Shown here piece by piece: positions 16,755 to 24,981 of a DNA stretch of 64,000 bases. Both the position numbers and the translations under genes were made by a program. Under the pieces are notes generated by a model that saw nothing but the letters and a program-made list of their open reading frames with translations, did not search any database and was not told where the DNA came from. Every line of letters begins with the position of its first letter. Within the stretch, counting starts at the first letter, position 1. This stretch comes from Variovorax sp. OK212 (GTDB lineage: Bacteria; Pseudomonadota; Gammaproteobacteria; Burkholderiales; Burkholderiaceae_C), in NCBI RefSeq assembly GCF_900112425.1, contig NZ_FOLP01000011.1, forward strand, positions 1 to 64,000. Direction: 5' to 3'.

Positions 16755-17783
16755 TCAGGCCATCGTGACGACGAGCTTGCCGAACTGGCTGCCGTCGGAC
16801 AGCGCGTCGAATGCCGACCGGATGTCGTCGAGCGCAAAGCGGCGGTCGATCACCGGGCGCACCGCCCCGCTGGCGAACAGCGCAATCAGCTGCCGGCATT
16901 CCTCGACACTGCCGCCCGTGGAGCCGTACACCTCGAGCTGACGGATGAAGATGCGCTGCAGATCCGCCGGGGGGTTGGACCCCGTGGTCGCGCCGCAGGT
17001 CACGAGGCGGCCGCCGCGGCGCAGCGAACGCAAGGAGTCGTCCCAGCTCGCGGCGCCGGAGCTGTCGATGACCATGTCGACGCCTTCGCCGCCGGTCATC
17101 TCCAGCACGCGTTTGGCGACCTTCTCGCGCCGGTAATTGATGGCGCCGCTGGCGCCCAATGCTTGCGCGCGCGCCAGCTTCTGGTCGCTCGACGATGTCA
17201 CCAGCACCCGCGCGCCCGCGTGCACCGCGAGTTGCAGGCAGGCCACGGCCACGCCGCCGCCCACGCCGGCCACCAGCACGGTTTCGCCGGGGCGCAGCGC
17301 GCGCTTGCCGAACAGCATCCGCCAGGCCGTCAGGTATGCGGCCAGCAAGGCGCCGGCCTCCGCCAGGTCGACGTGGTCCGGCAGCGGCAGCACGCAGCGC
17401 GCGGGCATTGCCACGTACTCGGCGAACCCGCCGTCGCGGTGCTCGCCCATGATGTGCGCGCGCAGGCACAGCGGCTGGTCGCCGGCCAGGCAGTAGCGGC
17501 ACTGGCCGCAGAAGGCGTTCGAGTAGATGACGGCCTTCTGCCCGGGCACGAGCCCGCTGTCGGCGTCGGCTTCCACGACCACGCCCGCGGCCTCGACGCC
17601 CAGCGTCTGCGGCAGGCTGTGCGTGATGCCGCTGCCGTTGTCGCGCATGTACAGGTCGACGCGGTTCAAGGCCGCGGCGTGCACACGCAGCAGCACCTCG
17701 CCGGCGCGGCGCACCGGCACGGGAACGTCGCGCACGCAAAGACCGTCTCGGCCTCGCTCTCGAAGAACAGCTGCTTTCATCAT
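16755..17783 (-). CDS. Medium-chain dehydrogenase/reductase, quinone-oxidoreductase-like, structural zinc only
   Basis: About 342 residues. It is an NAD(P)-dependent oxidoreductase of the MDR family. The structural zinc lobe is complete (CGQCRYCLAGDQPLC), and the Rossmann motif GVGGGVAVACLQLAV is present. The catalytic zinc ligands are missing: the first Cys is replaced in LNRVDLYMR and the GHE motif reads GVEAAG, so it resembles zinc-free enone or quinone reductases. Start is uncertain: ATG codons at 17792, 17783 and 17780 are all in frame; the family start MKAAVLRER favours 17783/17780 and no ribosome site discriminates. It is divergent from a CoA-transferase gene with an inverted repeat between them. 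Confidence 0.88.
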   Translation of the reverse strand: MMKAAVLRERGRDGLCVRDVPVPVRRAGEVLLRVHAAALNRVDLYMRDNGSGITHSLPQTLGVEAAGVVVEADADSGLVPGQKAVIYSNAFCGQCRYCLAGDQPLCLRAHIMGEHRDGGFAEYVAMPARCVLPLPDHVDLAEAGALLAAYLTAWRMLFGKRALRPGETVLVAGVGGGVAVACLQLAVHAGARVLVTSSSDQKLARAQALGASGAINYRREKVAKRVLEMTGGEGVDMVIDSSGAASWDDSLRSLRRGGRLVTCGATTGSNPPADLQRIFIRQLEVYGSTGGSVEECRQLIALFASGAVRPVIDRRFALDDIRSAFDALSDGSQFGKLVVTMA

Positions 17784-17800
17784 CGTCAGCATATAGACCG

Positions 17801-17903
17801 TTCACTACCATACGAATAATGGAAAACACCGAACACAAGCCGATGCGAAGCGGTTGACCTCCGGTCTTCGCCGTCTTCATAATCGATTTGGTACGGTAGT
17901 GAA
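17801..17903. promoter_or_regulatory. Divergent control region with a 17-base inverted repeat pair and a promoter
   Basis: Two inverted copies of one word flank the gap: TTCACTACCATACGAAT at 17801-17817 and, on the other strand, TTCACTACCGTACCAAA at 17887-17903 (14 of 17 identical). A rightward sigma-70 promoter can be read as TTGACC at 17854-17859 and CATAAT at 17878-17883 (18-base spacing), which would place the right-hand copy at the start of transcription. The left-hand copy lies 18 bases before the first ATG of the leftward gene. This layout fits one repressor controlling both genes. No regulator gene adjoins, so the binding protein is unknown. Confidence 0.5.
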
Positions 17904-17922
17904 TCAATTCGAAGGAGCTGCG

Positions 17923-19089
17923 ATGTCGGGACCGCTCAGCGGAGTTCGCGTGCTGGAGCTGCCAGCCATCGGCCCTGCGCCGTTCTGCGGTGCATTGCTG
18001 GCCGACATGGGCGCCGATGTGGTGCGCATCGACCGCGCCACCGCCATCGACCTCGGCACACCGGTGCCGCCGCAGTTCGACTTCTACAACCGGAACAAGC
18101 GCTCGGTGGCGCTCGACCTGAAGGCCCGGCCGGCCGTGGAAGCCGCGTTGCAACTGGCGCGGCACGCCGACATCCTGATCGAAGGCTTTCGCCCTGGCGT
18201 GGCCGAACGGCTCGGTCTTGGGCCCGAGCCATGCCTTGCCGTGAATCCCCGGCTCGTCTACGGCCGCATGACCGGCTGGGGCCAGCAAGGGCCGCTGGCG
18301 CAGGAGGTCGGCCACGACATCAACTACCTCGCGCTCAGCGGTGCGCTGCATTGCATCGGCGAGAAGGGCAGGCCGCCGGTGCCGCCGCTGAACCTTGCGG
18401 CCGACCTTGGCGGTGGCGCCATGTACCTGGCCGTGGGCGTGCTCGCGGCGCTCACCGAGGCGCGGCGTTCGGGCCAGGGGCAGGTCGTCGATGCCGCGAT
18501 GGTCGACGGACTCGCGAACCTGATGTCGGCCTTCTCTGCGTTCCGCCAGATGGGCGAGTGGACGGCCGATCGCGGAGAGAACGTCGTCGACGGCGGCGCG
18601 CCGTACTACGGCACTTACGAGACGCGCGACGGCAAATACATTGCGGTGGGCGCCATCGAGGAGCGTTTCTACCGGGCATTACTTGCGGGCATGGACCTCG
18701 ACGCGACGCAACTTCTCGCGCAGAACGACCGCACCCATTGGCCCGCGATGCGCGAACGTTTCGCCCGGGTCTTCAAGACACGCTCGCGCGACGAATGGAT
18801 GGAGGTCATGCGCGGACGCGATGCCTGCTTCTCGCCCGTGCTGGACCTCGACGAGGCCCCCGCGCACGCGCACATGCAGTCGCGAGAGGTCTTCACGCGC
18901 TTCGACGGCGTGCGACACGCCAGCCCCGCGCCGCGCTTCACGCGCACGCCGTCGACCTTGCGCCGGCCAGCGCCCGCGAGCGGGCAGCACAGTGGCGAAG
19001 TGCTCGCGGAATGGGGCGTAGCGGCGGCCGACATCGCGGCCCTGCGCGACAGCGGCGCGATGCTGCAAGCCGGAGCACAGGCGCAATGA
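17923..19089 (+). CDS. CaiB/BaiF family CoA-transferase
   Basis: 388 residues from the ATG at 17923, with GAAGGAG at 17911-17917 as ribosome site. It carries the same blocks as the gene at 14998: GADVVRIDRA, EGFRPGVAERLGLGPEPCLA, MTGWGQQGPLAQEVGHDINY and AMVDGLANLMS. The HDINY segment again points to the alpha-methylacyl-CoA racemase-like branch. The following SDR gene overlaps by ATGA, making a CoA-transferase/dehydrogenase pair suited to hydroxyacyl-CoA or methylacyl-CoA breakdown. A divergent inverted repeat upstream suggests regulated expression. Confidence 0.92.
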   Translation: MSGPLSGVRVLELPAIGPAPFCGALLADMGADVVRIDRATAIDLGTPVPPQFDFYNRNKRSVALDLKARPAVEAALQLARHADILIEGFRPGVAERLGLGPEPCLAVNPRLVYGRMTGWGQQGPLAQEVGHDINYLALSGALHCIGEKGRPPVPPLNLAADLGGGAMYLAVGVLAALTEARRSGQGQVVDAAMVDGLANLMSAFSAFRQMGEWTADRGENVVDGGAPYYGTYETRDGKYIAVGAIEERFYRALLAGMDLDATQLLAQNDRTHWPAMRERFARVFKTRSRDEWMEVMRGRDACFSPVLDLDEAPAHAHMQSREVFTRFDGVRHASPAPRFTRTPSTLRRPAPASGQHSGEVLAEWGVAAADIAALRDSGAMLQAGAQAQ

Positions 19090-19868
19090 CGGAACCTGCC
19101 GTGCCGGTAGCGCGCCGCCTCCTGGGCACTGTCTGCGTGGTGACCGGCGCCGCGCGCGGCATCGGGCTTGCGATAGCCGAGCGTTTCGCCGCGGAAGGCG
19201 GGCGCATCGCGTGCCTTGACGTCGGCGCCGCGCGGCTCGACACGGCCGTGGAGAAGCTGCGCGAGTCGGGCGCCGAAGTGCGGGGCTACACGGCCGACGT
19301 GGGCCGCAGGGAGTCGGTTGCCGCGGCATTCGAAGCCGTCGAACGCGACTTCGGCGCGCCGGTCGGCGTGCTCGTCAACAACGCGGTGTGGGCGCGCTTC
19401 CAGCCGCTGGCCGATGTGGACGAGGAGAGCGTCGGCCGCATGTTCGACGTCGGCCTGAAGGGCCTGATCTGGACCACGCAGGCCGTGGCGCCGCAGATGA
19501 AGCGGCGCGGCGGTGGTGCCATCGTCAACCTCAGCTCCACGTCGGCGCTGCAGGCGCTGACGCACTCCATCGCCTATGCCGCCATGAAGGCCGGCGTGCT
19601 GGGCCTGACGCGGGCGTCTGCCGTCGAACTCAGCCCGCACGGCATTCGTGTGAACGCGATCGTGCCGGGCATGGTGGGCACGCCCGCGTCGGTGGCGCAG
19701 TTCGACGAGGCCACCGTGGCGGCGCGCCTGTCGGCCATGCCGCTCGGTCGCTTCGGCGAGCCGGGCGAGATCGCGTCGGTCGCGGCCTTCCTGGCGAGCG
19801 ACGACAGCCGGTACGTGCAAGGCGCGGAGATCGTGGCCGACGGCGGCTGGACCATCGCCACGCGCTGA
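19086..19868 (+). CDS. Short-chain dehydrogenase/reductase (SDR)
   Basis: 260 residues, classical SDR. The nucleotide motif TGAARGIG is at residues 20-27, NNA at 98-100, the catalytic Ser at about 151, and Tyr164/Lys168 in AYAAMK. Asp45 at the end of beta-2 (IACLDVG) points to NAD(H) rather than NADP(H). The C-terminal GRFGEPGEIASVAAFLASDD block is standard. It overlaps the CoA-transferase gene by ATGA and is followed after 47 bases by a second SDR gene. It probably oxidises a hydroxyacyl compound; the exact substrate is not evident. Confidence 0.92.
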   Translation: MTEPAVPVARRLLGTVCVVTGAARGIGLAIAERFAAEGGRIACLDVGAARLDTAVEKLRESGAEVRGYTADVGRRESVAAAFEAVERDFGAPVGVLVNNAVWARFQPLADVDEESVGRMFDVGLKGLIWTTQAVAPQMKRRGGGAIVNLSSTSALQALTHSIAYAAMKAGVLGLTRASAVELSPHGIRVNAIVPGMVGTPASVAQFDEATVAARLSAMPLGRFGEPGEIASVAAFLASDDSRYVQGAEIVADGGWTIATR

Positions 19869-19915
19869 AGCTCTTTGCCGGCACGCATTCGTTCATTCAA
19901 TTCGAAGAGGTGGCC

Positions 19916-20704
19916 ATGAACAGACTCGAAGGCAGGCGCGCGGTGATCACCGGCGCGGGCAGCGGCATCGGCCGCGCGAGCGCGCTGCGCTTTGCGCAGG
20001 AGGGCGCCGCGGTGCTGGTGGTCGGGCGCAGCAGCGGCAATACCGAAGAGACCGCGGCGCTGGTGCGCGCGGCAGGCGGGCGCGCCGAAGCGATGGTGGT
20101 CGACGCCACGGTCGAGGCCAATGTCGAGGCCATGGTGGCGCGTTGCGTCGCCGCCTTCGGCGGGCTCGAGGTGTTCTTCGCCAACGCCGCCACGCCCGGC
20201 ACCAACACACCGTTGCTCGAGCAGAGCGTGGACGAGTGGAACGAGGTCTGGCGCGTCAACACGCTCAGCTGCTTTCTTGCGGTGAAACATGCGGGGCGCC
20301 ACATGACGGCGCAGGGCAGCGGCTCGATCATCCTCACCTCGTCGGCCGCATCGCTGAGGGCCAATGCGGGCGCCATCTCGTACAGCGCGAGCAAGGCGGC
20401 TGTCAACAGCCTGGTGCAGACCTCGGCCAACGCCTTCAGCGGCACCGGCGTGCGTGTGAACGCGATCCTGCCGGGCCTGGTCGAGACGCAGATGACGCGC
20501 AAGGTGTTCGAGCAGGCGCGCGAGCGCGGCGTGGAAGCGCGCATCGGCCACATGACGCCGATGAAGCGCGCCGGCCGGCCCGAGGAGATTGCGGCCATGG
20601 CCGCGTTCTTGGCGAGCGACGACAGTTCGTTCGTCACGGGCCAGTGGTATGCGGTCGATGGCGGCGTGAGCAGCACCCACCCGCACGGACGGATCGCGCT
20701 CTAG
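19916..20704 (+). CDS. Short-chain dehydrogenase/reductase (SDR)
   Basis: 262 residues. Motifs: TGAGSGIG at residues 12-19, NAA at 90-92 in place of the usual NAG, Ser143, and Tyr156/Lys160 in SYSASK. After beta-2 it has GRSSGN, so no acidic residue; this often goes with NADP(H). The ATG at 19916 follows GAAGAGG. It is the last gene of the CoA-transferase/SDR/SDR operon, convergent with the LysR gene at 20736. Low similarity to the first SDR suggests a different step, not a recent duplication. Confidence 0.92.
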   Translation: MNRLEGRRAVITGAGSGIGRASALRFAQEGAAVLVVGRSSGNTEETAALVRAAGGRAEAMVVDATVEANVEAMVARCVAAFGGLEVFFANAATPGTNTPLLEQSVDEWNEVWRVNTLSCFLAVKHAGRHMTAQGSGSIILTSSAASLRANAGAISYSASKAAVNSLVQTSANAFSGTGVRVNAILPGLVETQMTRKVFEQARERGVEARIGHMTPMKRAGRPEEIAAMAAFLASDDSSFVTGQWYAVDGGVSSTHPHGRIAL

Positions 20705-20735
20705 CTTTCCTGCAAGGCGCCGCGCTCAGTGGCCT

Positions 20736-21656
20736 TCAGTGACGCTGGCCCGGCATCGGGTGGCTGAACAGGATGTCGCAGAACGCCACCGCGGCCGGGC
20801 TCAGCTCGCGGCTCTTGCGGTGCGTGCAGTAGATCGGCCGCACCATGCTGTGCGACTGAAGCCGCACGGCCACGGTCGGCAGCAGGCTGAACTGGGGCAG
20901 TGAGGCTTCCGGCGACAGGCAGACGCCGAAGCCGGCCGCCACCAGCCCGGCCAGCGTGGAGAGGTTGTTCACCTCGAGCCCGGTGTTCACCACGCCCGCC
21001 TTGAGCAGCACCTGCTGCGCCATCTCCAAGCCATTGGCGGTGCGCACCAGCATGCCGCTCATGCCGTTGAGCTGCAGCAGGCGTGCACCGCGCAGGGCCT
21101 GCAGCGACAGGCTCCTGCGCTTGGCCAGGGCGTGATCGAGCGCGCACACCACGTACATCGGTTCATCGAAGAGATGGCGCGCCTGCAGCTCACCGGGGCG
21201 GCCGGGCAAGGAGTTGAGCGCGATGTCGACCACGCCTTGCTGCACGAGCTCGTTGCAGCGCACGGAGGACACGTCGTGAAGCTGCACGCCCACGCCCGGG
21301 TACTGCCCGCGAAAGTCATGCAGCACGCCGGGCAGCCACGTGCCCGCGAGCGAGGGCACCACGGCCATCGACACATGGCCTGTTCGCAGGTTGGCCACGT
21401 CGCGCAGGTCTTCGAGCGCATGGTCGAGTTCGAGCGCGATGCGCCGGGCGCTCACCACGAAGCGGCGGCCCGCGTCGGTGAGCGTGGCCGAGCGGTTGCC
21501 CCGGTCGAAAAGCCGTACGCCCACACGCTCTTCCAGCCGCGAAATCATCTGGCTCAACGCCGACTGGGTCAGGTGGCAACGTTCCGCCGCCGCGGTGAAT
21601 TGACCCGTCTCCGCAAGGGCCAGGAAGCAGCGCAAGGCGTGGTCGGAGACGTGCAT
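20736..21656 (-). CDS. LysR-family transcriptional regulator
   Basis: 306 residues. The N-terminal winged helix is plain (LRCFLALAETGQFTAAAERC, then LTQSALSQMISRLEERVGVR), followed by the LysR substrate-binding domain (GHVSMAVVPSLAGTWLPGVL). It is divergent from the CoA-transferase gene at 21727 across only 70 bases, the usual arrangement for a LysR activator and its target, so it probably controls the CoA-transferase/Bug receptor pair in response to their organic acid substrate (inference). Confidence 0.93.
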   Translation of the reverse strand: MHVSDHALRCFLALAETGQFTAAAERCHLTQSALSQMISRLEERVGVRLFDRGNRSATLTDAGRRFVVSARRIALELDHALEDLRDVANLRTGHVSMAVVPSLAGTWLPGVLHDFRGQYPGVGVQLHDVSSVRCNELVQQGVVDIALNSLPGRPGELQARHLFDEPMYVVCALDHALAKRRSLSLQALRGARLLQLNGMSGMLVRTANGLEMAQQVLLKAGVVNTGLEVNNLSTLAGLVAAGFGVCLSPEASLPQFSLLPTVAVRLQSHSMVRPIYCTHRKSRELSPAAVAFCDILFSHPMPGQRH

Positions 21657-21726
21657 GAATATTCTTAATGGGTCGGCCTGGAAAATTAATTTTACGAGTC
21701 ATCGCGAGATATCCAGAATCCCTTGC
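21657..21726. promoter_or_regulatory. LysR / CoA-transferase divergent control region
   Basis: This short gap is AT-rich against its neighbours and holds two perfect palindromes: GAATATTC at 21657-21664, touching the LysR start codon, and AAAATTAATTTT at 21682-21693. Either could belong to a LysR-type binding site or promoter. No convincing -35/-10 pair could be fixed. Confidence 0.4.
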
Positions 21727-22995
21727 ATGACGATTTCTCCTCGCGATGCACATGTGCAGGGGCCGCTCGCCGGTACCCGGGTTCTCGATCTTTCACGCGT
21801 GCTTGCGGGCCCGTTGTGCGCCCAGTACCTCGGCGACATGGGGGCCGATGTGATCAAGGTCGAGACGACCGGCGCGGGCGACGACACGCGCTCGTGGCCG
21901 GAGTTTCGCGCGGGCGCCGAAGGACATCGCGTGTCGGGCCCCTTCCTCAGCGCCAACCGCAACAAGCGCAGCATCGCGCTCGACCTGAAGAGCGACGCCG
22001 GCCGCGAAGTCGTCCACAAGCTGGCCGCGAACGCGGACGTGGTGATCGAGAGCTTCGCGCCGGGTGTGGCCGCGCGGCTGGGCGTGGATGCCGCCGCGCT
22101 GCGCGCGATCAATCCGCGCCTGGTGTATTGCGCGATCTCGGGTTTCGGTTCGGTCGGGCCGATGCGCGAGGGCAAGGGCTACGACCTGATCCTGCAGGCC
22201 TTCAGCGGCATGCTGTCGATCACCGGCGATGCGAACAGCCCGCCGATGCGCAGCCCCTTCTCTCCGGTGGACCAGGGCACCGGCCTGCATGCGCTGATCG
22301 GCATCCTGGCCGCCTTGCTGCGCCGCAGCACGACCGGCGTGGGCGGCACGGTCGAGGCGTCGTTGTTCGACACGTCCGCCGCCTTCCTGGGCTACTTTCT
22401 CCAGAACTACTGGGAGACGGGCCGCGAGCCGGTGAAGGCCGGCGTGGGCCATGCGTCGCTGTGCCCCTACGGCGCATTCGAGACGGCCGACAAGCTGCTG
22501 ATCGTCGGTGTGGCGAACGATGTGCTGTGGGCCAAGTTCTGCGCCATCACCGGCCTGGACAACAACTTCGCGCTGCGCGTGCTGGCCACCAACGCCGAGC
22601 GCGTGAAGCGGCGCGCCGAAACCGAGGCGCTGGTGCGCCAGGCGTTGAGCACGCACGAGCGCGCCCACTGGATACCGCTGCTCGACGCGGCCGGCATTCC
22701 GTGTTCCGCGGTGCACAACCTGGGCGAGATGTCGGCGCACCCGCACTTCGAGGCGTCGGGCATGCTGATGCGCCACGAGCACCCGCTGTTCGGCCAGCTC
22801 AAAGGCGTGGCGCAGCCGCTGCGCTTCGACGGCGAGCGCGGCGCGCAGCGGCGGCCGCCGCCGTTGTGCGGCGAGCACACCGTCGAGATCCTGCGCGAGA
22901 TGGGAATGCCCGCGCCCGCCATCCAGGGCCTGCTGGACGAGGGCGTCGTCTCCGTCCCCCGCGCCGCCGCCGTGCCAGCCGACGCCACCGCCTGA
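21727..22995 (+). CDS. CaiB/BaiF family CoA-transferase
   Basis: 422 residues from the ATG at 21727; an in-frame ATG at 21655 would give a 24-residue extension through the control region and is rejected. Blocks: GPLAGTRVLDLSRVLAGPLC, GADVIKVETTGAGDDTRSWP, NRNKRSIALDLKS, IESFAPGVAARLGVD and the SITGDANSPPMRSPFSPVDQ region, typical of the succinyl-CoA:acid (for example mesaconate, citramalate) CoA-transferase branch. The catalytic Asp is expected at the DQ of that last block. A Bug receptor follows 20 bases later, so ligand uptake and activation are likely paired. Confidence 0.92.
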   Translation: MTISPRDAHVQGPLAGTRVLDLSRVLAGPLCAQYLGDMGADVIKVETTGAGDDTRSWPEFRAGAEGHRVSGPFLSANRNKRSIALDLKSDAGREVVHKLAANADVVIESFAPGVAARLGVDAAALRAINPRLVYCAISGFGSVGPMREGKGYDLILQAFSGMLSITGDANSPPMRSPFSPVDQGTGLHALIGILAALLRRSTTGVGGTVEASLFDTSAAFLGYFLQNYWETGREPVKAGVGHASLCPYGAFETADKLLIVGVANDVLWAKFCAITGLDNNFALRVLATNAERVKRRAETEALVRQALSTHERAHWIPLLDAAGIPCSAVHNLGEMSAHPHFEASGMLMRHEHPLFGQLKGVAQPLRFDGERGAQRRPPPLCGEHTVEILREMGMPAPAIQGLLDEGVVSVPRAAAVPADATA

Positions 22996-23015
22996 AGCCT
23001 GAACCGGACGCCACC

Positions 23016-23999
23016 ATGAACACCCTTCGCCGCCTTCTTTCGCGACTTGTCCCGCGCCTTCTTTGCCTCGCCGTGCTCGGCAGCACCGCGCTGTGGGCCC
23101 ATGCCGAAACCTACCCGAGCAAATCGATCCGAATGATCGTGCCGTACGCGGCCGGGCAGGGCACCGACATCGCCGCGCGCTATGTGGCCGACGCGCTCGG
23201 CAAGGAGTTGAACCAGCCCGTCTACGTGGAGAACCGTGCCGGTGCGGGCGGCAACATCGGCGCCCAGCTCGCGGCGCGCTCGGCGGCGGACGGCTACACG
23301 CTGTTCGTCGGCACCAACGCCACGAACGCGGCCAACTTCTTCCTGTACTCGCGGCCCGGCTACGAGCCCGGAGACTTCGAGCCCGTGGGCATGATCGGCA
23401 TCCTGCCGCTGGTCTTCGTGGCGAATGCCGGCAGCAAGATCAACGATGTCCAGGGCCTGATCCAGGCGGCGAAGGCGCGGCCCGAGAAGCTCGACATTGC
23501 CGTCTCGACCACCACCAGCCGGCTGGCGTACGAATCGCTGAAGCGAGACGCGGGCGTGACGATGTTCCCGGTGGACTTCAAGGGCAGCGGCGAGGCGGTC
23601 ACGGCCGTCATCGGCGGCCAGCTGGAGTTCATGGTCGACACCATCACCTCGCTGCGGGGCGCGATACAGGCGAAGCAGGTGAAGGCGCTCGGCATCACCG
23701 CGGCGCATGCCAGCAACCTGCTGCCGGGCGTCAAGTCGGTGGCGGAGCAGGGTGTTGCGGGCTACGAGCTTTTCGGCTGGACGGTGGTGTACGCGCCGAA
23801 GGGCGTGCCGGCCGAAACGACGCGGGTGCTGTCGGCCGCGCTGGCCAAGGTGCTGGGCAAAGAGGCGGTGCGCGAGCGCTTGCTGGGGCTGGGCATCGAC
23901 CCCGTGGTCAAGTCGGGCGAGGAGCTCAAGGCCTTCGGCGCGGCCGAGAAGCAGAAGTGGGGGCACCTGATCCGCAGCGCCGAACTGCCGGTCAACTGA
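23016..23999 (+). CDS. Bug-family periplasmic substrate-binding receptor
   Basis: 327 residues. The N-terminal 31 residues form a signal peptide with two Arg and a hydrophobic core (LCLAVLGSTALWAHA). Bug marks: YPSKSIRMIVPYAAGQGTDI, VENRAGAGGNIGAQ, ADGYTLFVGTNATN and the FKGSGEAVTAVIGG motif. It follows a CoA-transferase gene by 20 bases; together with the LysR regulator they form a typical Burkholderiales unit for an unidentified carboxylate. No permease gene is near. Confidence 0.9.
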   Translation: MNTLRRLLSRLVPRLLCLAVLGSTALWAHAETYPSKSIRMIVPYAAGQGTDIAARYVADALGKELNQPVYVENRAGAGGNIGAQLAARSAADGYTLFVGTNATNAANFFLYSRPGYEPGDFEPVGMIGILPLVFVANAGSKINDVQGLIQAAKARPEKLDIAVSTTTSRLAYESLKRDAGVTMFPVDFKGSGEAVTAVIGGQLEFMVDTITSLRGAIQAKQVKALGITAAHASNLLPGVKSVAEQGVAGYELFGWTVVYAPKGVPAETTRVLSAALAKVLGKEAVRERLLGLGIDPVVKSGEELKAFGAAEKQKWGHLIRSAELPVN

Positions 24000-24026
24000 C
24001 GCGCGGCGTGCCCGTGAAGGGCGATG

Positions 24027-24335
24027 TCAGGGCAAGGGCTTGACGCGCCCCAGGCGGAGCGCGCCTTTTCGCTCCAGCCGCCGGATGATGGCCGCCAGCG
24101 TCGAATAAGGAATGCCGAGGTCCCTGCGCATCAGTTCGAGCACGGCGGCCGTGGGGGTGTGGCATTCGGTCGGGAGCGTCGACACGGCATTCAGCACGAT
24201 GAGTTCTCGTGCCTGCAACGAGGGACGCAATTGAATGAACTGGTCGCCTTGCCTGGAAGCTTGAGCGCGCTTCGGTCCGAGCAAGGCACCCCGGTGGTCG
24301 CCCGGATTTTTCTGCGGCTTGTTCGGCGTGGTCAT
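24027..24335 (-). CDS. Small protein with a winged-helix-like C-terminal half
   Basis: 102 residues from the ATG at 24335. The N-terminal third is basic and probably disordered; from residue 45 onward the sequence (TAAVLELMRRDLGIPYSTLA, then AIIRRLERKGALRLGR) has the helix pattern of a winged-helix or MarR-like DNA-binding domain with a recognition helix and short wing. I do not recognise the family. It is divergent from the small secreted-protein gene at 24514 across 178 bases, which holds nothing I could name. It could be a regulator of that gene, but this is only positional. Confidence 0.5.
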   Translation of the reverse strand: MTTPNKPQKNPGDHRGALLGPKRAQASRQGDQFIQLRPSLQARELIVLNAVSTLPTECHTPTAAVLELMRRDLGIPYSTLAAIIRRLERKGALRLGRVKPLP

Positions 24336-24513
24336 GCCCGGAACTGTGCTTGGCCGACCTGAACGTTTTCTGAATGCTTGCGTAAGCGACCCCTTCGAAG
24401 CACTTACAAAATGTCGCGGCCGTGTCCGATATTCCGGTAACGGATCGGGGCGAAGATGGCATGGCCCACACCATGGCACCGCCCCGGTTGCCGTTGTGTT
24501 CGGGAGTTCCAAG

Positions 24514-24936
24514 ATGTCCGATTCCACCGTCGTCCGCGGCTGTTCTGGCAGGGCTGATTCGCCCGGGATTCGAAGGGCGCCGCTGTGGGCCACGGCAATG
24601 GCGCTGGTGCTGGCCTGGCAGGTCTGCGATGCCGGGCAGGACCGCAGCATGGCCGACGAAGCCGCGCTGCAGCAGGAAGCGGACTACCGCGTGATCGCGG
24701 CGCGATGCGGCACCCCGGGTTACGAAAAGCAGTTCTACAAGCAGTCCAAGGCGGCCGTTGCCGCGGGTCTCGTCGCGGGTGACAAGGACCTCGAGAAGGC
24801 AGAAAAGTCGATCGAGGCGCGCCGGCGCAATCCGCTGCTCGTCGTGGCCACGACGGCCGACTGCGGCGAGAAGCTGGTGACCTTGAAAGCATTGCAGAAA
24901 GACCGTGCCGGCCGGCTTGGGCATCGGCGCCGTTGA
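24514..24936 (+). CDS. Small predicted secreted or membrane-anchored protein, unknown function
   Basis: 140 residues from the ATG at 24514 with GGGAG at 24502-24506. Residues 29-48 (APLWATAMALVLAWQVCDAG) are a hydrophobic segment that could be a signal peptide or anchor after a 28-residue leader. The rest is soluble and charged with three Cys (VIAARCGTPGYEK, then TADCGEK after a KAEKSIEARRR helix), which could pair in the periplasm. No family recognised. It is convergent with xthA 45 bases away. Confidence 0.6.
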   Translation: MSDSTVVRGCSGRADSPGIRRAPLWATAMALVLAWQVCDAGQDRSMADEAALQQEADYRVIAARCGTPGYEKQFYKQSKAAVAAGLVAGDKDLEKAEKSIEARRRNPLLVVATTADCGEKLVTLKALQKDRAGRLGHRRR

Positions 24937-24981
24937 CGCGCGCGGCGTTGGGCGCGTCGCTGCTGCGGCGGACGCGGACGC

